24,090 bases of DNA. Source: Rikenellaceae bacterium. Its GTDB lineage: Bacteria; Bacteroidota; Bacteroidia; Bacteroidales; UBA932. The stretch spans positions 1-24,090 of the forward strand of contig CAAGNP010000038.1 of the NCBI GenBank assembly GCA_900771335.1. The letters are read 5' to 3'. The translations under genes and the position numbers were made by a program. Below, piece after piece: positions 21,192 to 24,090 of this stretch; position 1 is the stretch's first letter, and each line of letters begins with the position of its first letter. The notes below the pieces were generated by a model. It did no database searches, was not told where the DNA came from, and saw nothing but the letters and a program-made list of their open reading frames with translations.

Positions 21192-22259
21192 TTAATTAAA
21201 ACTGTATTCTGAGAGACTTTTAATGCCGACCAATCCAAAATAAGATTCCACTATTTTACCTTTCAGGTACACTATTTTCCCAAAATGATCAGGATGTGAC
21301 ACCAGATTCAGATTATCCCTGACTGTTCCGCTCTTGAGCTCCACTGAGGCACACCCCTCCCTTTGACTCACACTCGGGCTATCCGAAATCATAAAATTTG
21401 TCTGTGAACTGAATGGTGGGGCATACACTGCCGAAGATGAGGAGAGGTCTCCACCCACTATATACCCCTTCACCCACACATCCTCAGAACCCACCATATT
21501 CTCCAGATCAGAAACAAGAAGGGCCCGACTCTTCACACTTCCATCCCTCTCCCTTCCATATATATAATCTTCAGTTATCCATACTCTACCGGTATCCACT
21601 GCAATATGAAAATCTGCTCCGACATTGTCAGAGAGGTCTGCAGAGAACCTTATGGTAAGGATATCTGAACTCTCAAGTGTCCTCGACAGGAGTTTCCTGG
21701 CACTCTCACCGGTAGCAAGATGGACATCCACCTTCCCACTGTGGAAATAGGCTATCCTCTCCTCCGTATATGGATAGTCCAACTGCCATTCATCCTGAGT
21801 GACATATATCCGGGACGATGGGAAAAGAGATGTGAATGTGTCATCAAAATCGAGTTTTAGTCCCGAATTGAGCTGCCGGCATGAAAATATGACATTCACC
21901 CCATTCGGAACGACAGATATTGACTGCTCATCCCCGAACTGCGGCTTTTCAAAGGTAGGCTCCACGAACTCTTCGGAGTAGACACCGAATATATACTCCC
22001 CCTCCTCCAGGAGCATCTCCTGCGGTCTATCCTTATACAGCCCCCTATAAATCTCCTCCCCACTCTCCTTGGTCCTTACCGAGAGGATAAATTCGTTAGT
22101 ATCGGGAAGACTGGACATCTCCCCCTTTGTTTTGACAGTACTCACCAGGAGATCATACTCCCTGGAGAAAGAGAACACCACAGGGCAGCTGCCCTTATTC
22201 CATCCGGCTTCGCACCCCGCCAGCAATATTGCCAGCAACACAAAATAAATTCTTCTCAT
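21192..22259 (-). CDS. Lipoprotein with DUF4493-like and DUF6359-like domains
   Basis: A 355-residue lipoprotein with a strong lipobox (MRRIYFVLLAILLAGC, Cys16). I start it at 22259 because the -7 box at 22281-22288 puts transcription start near 22274; this excludes the ATG at 22316 and leaves little room for one at 22268. After the lipid anchor, residues about 35-110 resemble DUF4493 (FILSVRTKESGEEIYRGLY, MLLEEGEYIFGVYSEE, a typical 'xLxxGxYxxxA/V' strand). The last 100 residues resemble DUF6359, an OB-fold-like domain (VWVKGYIVGGDLSSS, NFMISDSP, GKIVYLKGKI). Such proteins are surface or periplasmic lipoproteins of Bacteroidales with no known function. Single-gene unit, divergent from the dipeptidase gene. 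Confidence 0.75.
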   Translation of the reverse strand: MRRIYFVLLAILLAGCEAGWNKGSCPVVFSFSREYDLLVSTVKTKGEMSSLPDTNEFILSVRTKESGEEIYRGLYKDRPQEMLLEEGEYIFGVYSEEFVEPTFEKPQFGDEQSISVVPNGVNVIFSCRQLNSGLKLDFDDTFTSLFPSSRIYVTQDEWQLDYPYTEERIAYFHSGKVDVHLATGESARKLLSRTLESSDILTIRFSADLSDNVGADFHIAVDTGRVWITEDYIYGRERDGSVKSRALLVSDLENMVGSEDVWVKGYIVGGDLSSSSAVYAPPFSSQTNFMISDSPSVSQREGCASVELKSGTVRDNLNLVSHPDHFGKIVYLKGKIVESYFGLVGIKSLSEYSFN

Positions 22260-22280
22260 AATCGTCATTTTTCTCTGCTG

Positions 22281-22288
22281 CAAAATTA
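22281..22288 (-). promoter_or_regulatory. -7 promoter box of the DUF4493/DUF6359 lipoprotein
   Basis: The minus strand reads TAATTTTG, matching TAnnTTTG, 22 bp before the ATG at 22259. The nearest TTTG upstream is 25 bp away, longer than the usual spacing. The position decides the start codon of the gene. Confidence 0.55.
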
Positions 22289-22363
22289 TCACGTCACTTC
22301 CCCGGGATTGCGTCAAAAAAACAATTTTTGACCCTATAAAATTTAAAATTCAGTATTTATGGC

Positions 22364-22371
22364 TAATTTTG
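22364..22371 (+). promoter_or_regulatory. -7 promoter box of the D-Ala-D-Ala dipeptidase gene
   Basis: TAATTTTG matches TAnnTTTG and lies 22 bp before the ATG at 22393. TTTA, 18 bp upstream, is a weak -33 candidate. Confidence 0.55.
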
Positions 22372-22392
22372 GGGTAGAAATATCAAACTGTT

Positions 22393-23112
22393 ATGAAAAA
22401 AGGGTTCAATTTGTTTTTTGCCGTCACTATTGCGACAGCACTTATTACCATCTGTTCTTGTTCCAACAATCCACACACATGCCAATCTCTTGACCACAAT
22501 GGGGACACCCCCAAGGAGGCAAGTATGAGGGCAGCAGGTCTTGTGGACATCCACGAACTTGACACCACCATCGTAGTGGACCTTATCTACGCCAAACCAC
22601 TCAATTTCATGGGGCGCACTTTATATCATGGTGTAAACAAAGCTTTCATGCAGCCGGAACTGGCTAAAAAGGTGGCTGAAGCCCAAAAGATTTTGAAGAA
22701 GAAACGTCTTGATCTGAACCTGATTATATACGATGCAGCCCGTCCCATAAGCATTCAAAGGGAGATGTGGGCTTCGGTAGAGGGGACAGATATGGAGGAT
22801 TTTGTGGCTAATCCAGGTCGCGGTGCTGGTATGCACAATCTTGGCACAGCTGTAGATGTCACCCTGATTGACTGCACAGGTCATCCTCTCCCTATGGGTT
22901 CAGAGTACGATTACTTCGGAAGAGAATCCCGCACAAACATCGAGGAAGATCTTCTGAAAGAGGGTCGCATTACCATCCGCGAATACGAAAACCGCCTTCT
23001 TCTCCGCGAGGTAATGGTAGAGGCAGGACTTCGTCCAATCGCTGAGGAGTGGTGGCATTTCGACCATCTCCCTGCGAAAGAGGCACGCGCTACATTCAAG
23101 ATTATAGAATAA
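22393..23112 (+). CDS. ddpX: D-alanyl-D-alanine dipeptidase (VanX/DdpX family, M15D), lipoprotein
   Basis: A zinc dipeptidase that splits D-Ala-D-Ala, 239 residues. It has an N-terminal lipoprotein signal (…ATALITICSC, Cys23 or Cys21), so it acts in the envelope, probably on D-Ala-D-Ala released during peptidoglycan turnover. All VanX landmarks are present: Arg117 in DAARP, zinc ligands His148 and Asp155 in GMHNLGTAVD, catalytic Glu219 and zinc ligand His222 in EWWH. Vancomycin-resistance VanX acts in the cytoplasm and travels with vanH/vanA; neither is here, so a nutritional or recycling role is far more likely than resistance. Convergent with the DJ-1 gene, 6 bp apart. Confidence 0.9.
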   Translation: MKKGFNLFFAVTIATALITICSCSNNPHTCQSLDHNGDTPKEASMRAAGLVDIHELDTTIVVDLIYAKPLNFMGRTLYHGVNKAFMQPELAKKVAEAQKILKKKRLDLNLIIYDAARPISIQREMWASVEGTDMEDFVANPGRGAGMHNLGTAVDVTLIDCTGHPLPMGSEYDYFGRESRTNIEEDLLKEGRITIREYENRLLLREVMVEAGLRPIAEEWWHFDHLPAKEARATFKIIE

Positions 23113-23118
23113 AGGGGA

Positions 23119-23664
23119 CTACACCAATTGAAGCCCCTGCTTCACTTTCTCTACTGCAGAAGCTGGAGCGAGAATTTCAGCCAGACGGAGAGCAAATGGC
23201 AATGAGAGACCGGCACCTTTCCCGGTAATGATCTTCCCGTCACACTCCACATCGGCACAAGTGCAATAATAATCACCTTTCACTTCATCCAATACGCTTG
23301 AGTGACAGGTGATTTTTTTACCCTTCGCCACATCAGCCGCCTTGAGGACAGTGGGTGCTCCGCATATGGCAGCTACATATTTTTCTGCTGCGCAATAGTC
23401 CCTTACCAGGGACAACACCTCAGGTTCCTCACGAAGGTGTGCATATCCGGGGAAACCTCCCGGCAGGATCAGCATATCGCCATCTGCCGCCCCGTCACTT
23501 AAAAGGAGATCTGCCTTCACTTTAAGGCCGTGGGATGAGACCACCTCCAGTGAATCTGAAATGGATACTGTTTTGGCATCAATGCCGCATCTGCGAAGGA
23601 TGTCAAGGGGAGTGAGAGCTTCAATAGTCTCAAAACCATCTGCGAGTAAAATATAGACTTTCAT
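23119..23664 (-). CDS. DJ-1/PfpI family protein (YajL-like)
   Basis: A 181-residue cytoplasmic protein spanning the whole DJ-1/PfpI domain. The nucleophile elbow is VAAICGAPTVL with Cys101 (DJ-1 Cys106), and Glu15 in GFETIEALTPLDILRR matches DJ-1 Glu18. LILPGGFPG and the terminal GKGAGLSLPFALRLAEIL also match the DJ-1/YajL/ThiJ group. Proposed roles in the family include oxidative-stress protection, glyoxalase or deglycase activity and chaperone function; none can be chosen from sequence. Single gene, convergent with ddpX. Confidence 0.9.
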   Translation of the reverse strand: MKVYILLADGFETIEALTPLDILRRCGIDAKTVSISDSLEVVSSHGLKVKADLLLSDGAADGDMLILPGGFPGYAHLREEPEVLSLVRDYCAAEKYVAAICGAPTVLKAADVAKGKKITCHSSVLDEVKGDYYCTCADVECDGKIITGKGAGLSLPFALRLAEILAPASAVEKVKQGLQLV

Positions 23665-23735
23665 ACTCCAAAAATAGTGAAATATGGTGTAAAAGGTAAA
23701 AATTTGGAGAAATTGGCATAAAAATGAAAGAAAAA

Positions 23736-23766
23736 TTTGTGAAGTAAGAAATTCTGACTACATTTG
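23736..23766 (+). promoter_or_regulatory. Promoter of tRNA-Lys(TTT)
   Basis: TTTG (23736-23739), a 19-bp spacer and TACATTTG (23759-23766): a textbook Bacteroidota promoter. The tRNA 5' end is 16 bp after the -7 box. Confidence 0.85.
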
Positions 23767-23782
23767 CACTCCCAAAACGGAA

Positions 23783-23855
23783 GATTCGCTAGCTCAGCAG
23801 GTAGAGCACAACACTTTTAATGTTGGGGTCCTGGGTTCGAGCCCCAGGCGGATCA
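23783..23855 (+). tRNA. tRNA-Lys (anticodon TTT)
   Basis: A 73-nt cloverleaf. Acceptor GATTCGC pairs with GCGGATC (one T-G pair), the D-arm contains AGCTCAGCAGGTAGAGC, the anticodon arm is CAACA-CTTTTAA-TGTTG (anticodon TTT), and the T-arm is CTGGG-TTCGAGC-CCCAG. The discriminator is A; CCA is not encoded (the next bases are CCG). It reads AAA and AAG. It shares its leader and anticodon arm with tRNA-Lys(CTT) at 21046-21118. Confidence 0.97.
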
Positions 23856-23865
23856 CCGAAAACGA

Positions 23866-23895
23866 GAGCAGCACAATATTGCTGCTCTTTTTTTT
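23866..23895 (+). terminator. Terminator of tRNA-Lys(TTT)
   Basis: GAGCAGCA pairs perfectly with TGCTGCTC around a 6-nt loop and is followed by eight T. It starts 11 bp past the tRNA. Confidence 0.92.
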
Positions 23896-23903
23896 GCTGC
23901 CAA

Positions 23904-23967
23904 CGCTATATGCAGCTCGAACCCAGGCCGAGCATAGCGAGTTAACCAAGGGGCTGTCCCCAGCCCC
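23904..23967. other. Two further hairpins between the tRNA terminator and the tRNA-end copy
   Basis: CGCTAT (23904-23909) and ATAGCG (23934-23939) pair around an inner GCTCG/CGAGC stem with a 5-nt bulge. Next, GGGGCTG (23950-23956) pairs with CAGCCCC (23961-23967). No reading frame of interest is seen here. The bases GCTCGAACCC and the GC hairpin look like pieces of tRNA T-arms, so this may be a worn tRNA-derived segment. Confidence 0.45.
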
Positions 23968-23968
23968 A

Positions 23969-24015
23969 GTTCGAACCCCAGGCGGATCACCGAAAACGAG
24001 AGCAGCACAATATTG
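23969..24015 (+). repeat. Second copy of the tRNA-Lys(TTT) 3' end and half its terminator
   Basis: These 47 bp match 23835-23881 at all but one position (A at 23975, G at 23841). They include the T-loop, the acceptor 3' half, the discriminator and the left arm plus loop of the terminator hairpin. The copy breaks off in the middle of the hairpin, 3 bp before the IS end. Confidence 0.9.
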
Positions 24016-24018
24016 AAG

Positions 24019-24090
24019 TGAACCCCAAAAGTTAGACAAAAAACTTTTGGGGTTTATTTTATGCGAAAGAAACACGATCACCAAGCATTG
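24019..24090 (+). mobile_element. 5' end of an IS3-family insertion sequence (partial)
   Basis: The terminal repeat TGAACCCCAAAAGTTAGACA begins at 24019. A subterminal perfect 13-bp inverted repeat follows (24021-24033 with 24042-24054), and then the start of OrfA at 24061. The element continues beyond the window. The three bases aag at 24016-24018 would be the target duplication on this side. The insertion interrupts a terminator copy. Confidence 0.85.
24061..24090 (+). CDS. IS3-family transposase OrfA, N-terminal start (partial)
   Basis: The first ten codons, MRKKHDHQAL, run to the end of the window. The location 42 bp inside the IS end, just after the subterminal hairpin, and the basic start are what is expected for the HTH protein OrfA. 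Ten residues alone would not identify it; the call rests on the IS end. Confidence 0.65.
   Translation, partial: MRKKHDHQAL

Noticed and set aside
20993..21238. 81-codon open frame on the minus strand over tRNA-Lys(CTT)
   Set aside because: It contains 'SLAQLVEHDTLNVGVQGSIPWGS', the sense translation of the tRNA itself, hence not a protein.
22393..23112. Vancomycin-resistance gene vanX
   Set aside because: Residues match VanX, but the lipoprotein signal and the lack of vanH, vanA/B or vanS/R genes make a resistance role unlikely.
23794..24084. 96-codon open frame on the minus strand over tRNA-Lys(TTT)
   Set aside because: The end 'RLGLEPRTPTLKVLCSTC' is the well-known spurious translation of an antisense tRNA-Lys; it also crosses the IS boundary.

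Overview
The window looks like a chromosomal stretch from a member of the Bacteroidota, probably the order Bacteroidales. Supporting signs are an S46 dipeptidyl peptidase, promoters of the TTTG-N19/20-TAnnTTTG type, several lipoproteins with short leaders, a membrane-spanning TPR/HTH regulator, and IS3-family ends of the 'CCCCAAAAGTT' type. I cannot name the genus.

Layout. Positions 1-114 are the 3' end of an IS3-family element, including the last 26 codons of its transposase. Next come a DPP11-type (Asp/Glu-specific) dipeptidyl peptidase (-) and, divergent from it, an AI-2E/PerM-type membrane protein (+). A shared terminator separates the latter from a gyrA-TPR protein operon (-). clpC (+) is divergent from gyrA. 

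The most unusual region is 9913-18275. Five genes packed on the minus strand (gaps of 3-13 bp and one 11-bp overlap) encode a BMP-like solute-binding lipoprotein, a lipoprotein that fuses a solute-binding domain to a legumain/GPI8-like C13 cysteine peptidase domain, a secreted lipase-like alpha/beta hydrolase lipoprotein, a GNAT-like protein related to phage 'homing endonuclease-like' proteins, and a small exported DUF4252-like protein. Facing away from this operon, across 260 bp full of inverted and direct repeats, is a TPR-transmembrane-LuxR-type HTH regulator. I propose that this is an undescribed envelope ligand-sensing and proteolysis system. No permease or ATPase accompanies the two binding proteins.

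Positions 18273-21058 look like a small, decayed integrative element in the 3' end of tRNA-Lys(CTT). A perfect 50-bp direct repeat, covering the tRNA 3' end and its terminator, brackets 2.7 kb. That interval holds a TonB C-terminal fragment, an outer-membrane-protein gene, an amidase remnant, an AT-rich two-gene cassette of unknown function, and another broken C-terminus. There is no integrase.

The right part carries a DUF4493/DUF6359-type lipoprotein, a VanX-family D-Ala-D-Ala dipeptidase, a DJ-1/PfpI protein and tRNA-Lys(TTT). The last is followed by an imperfect second copy of its own 3' end, a series of hairpins and the 5' end of another IS3-family element (24019-24090). The two IS ends have the same orientation and matching terminal repeats, so the whole interval is bracketed by what may be two copies of one element.
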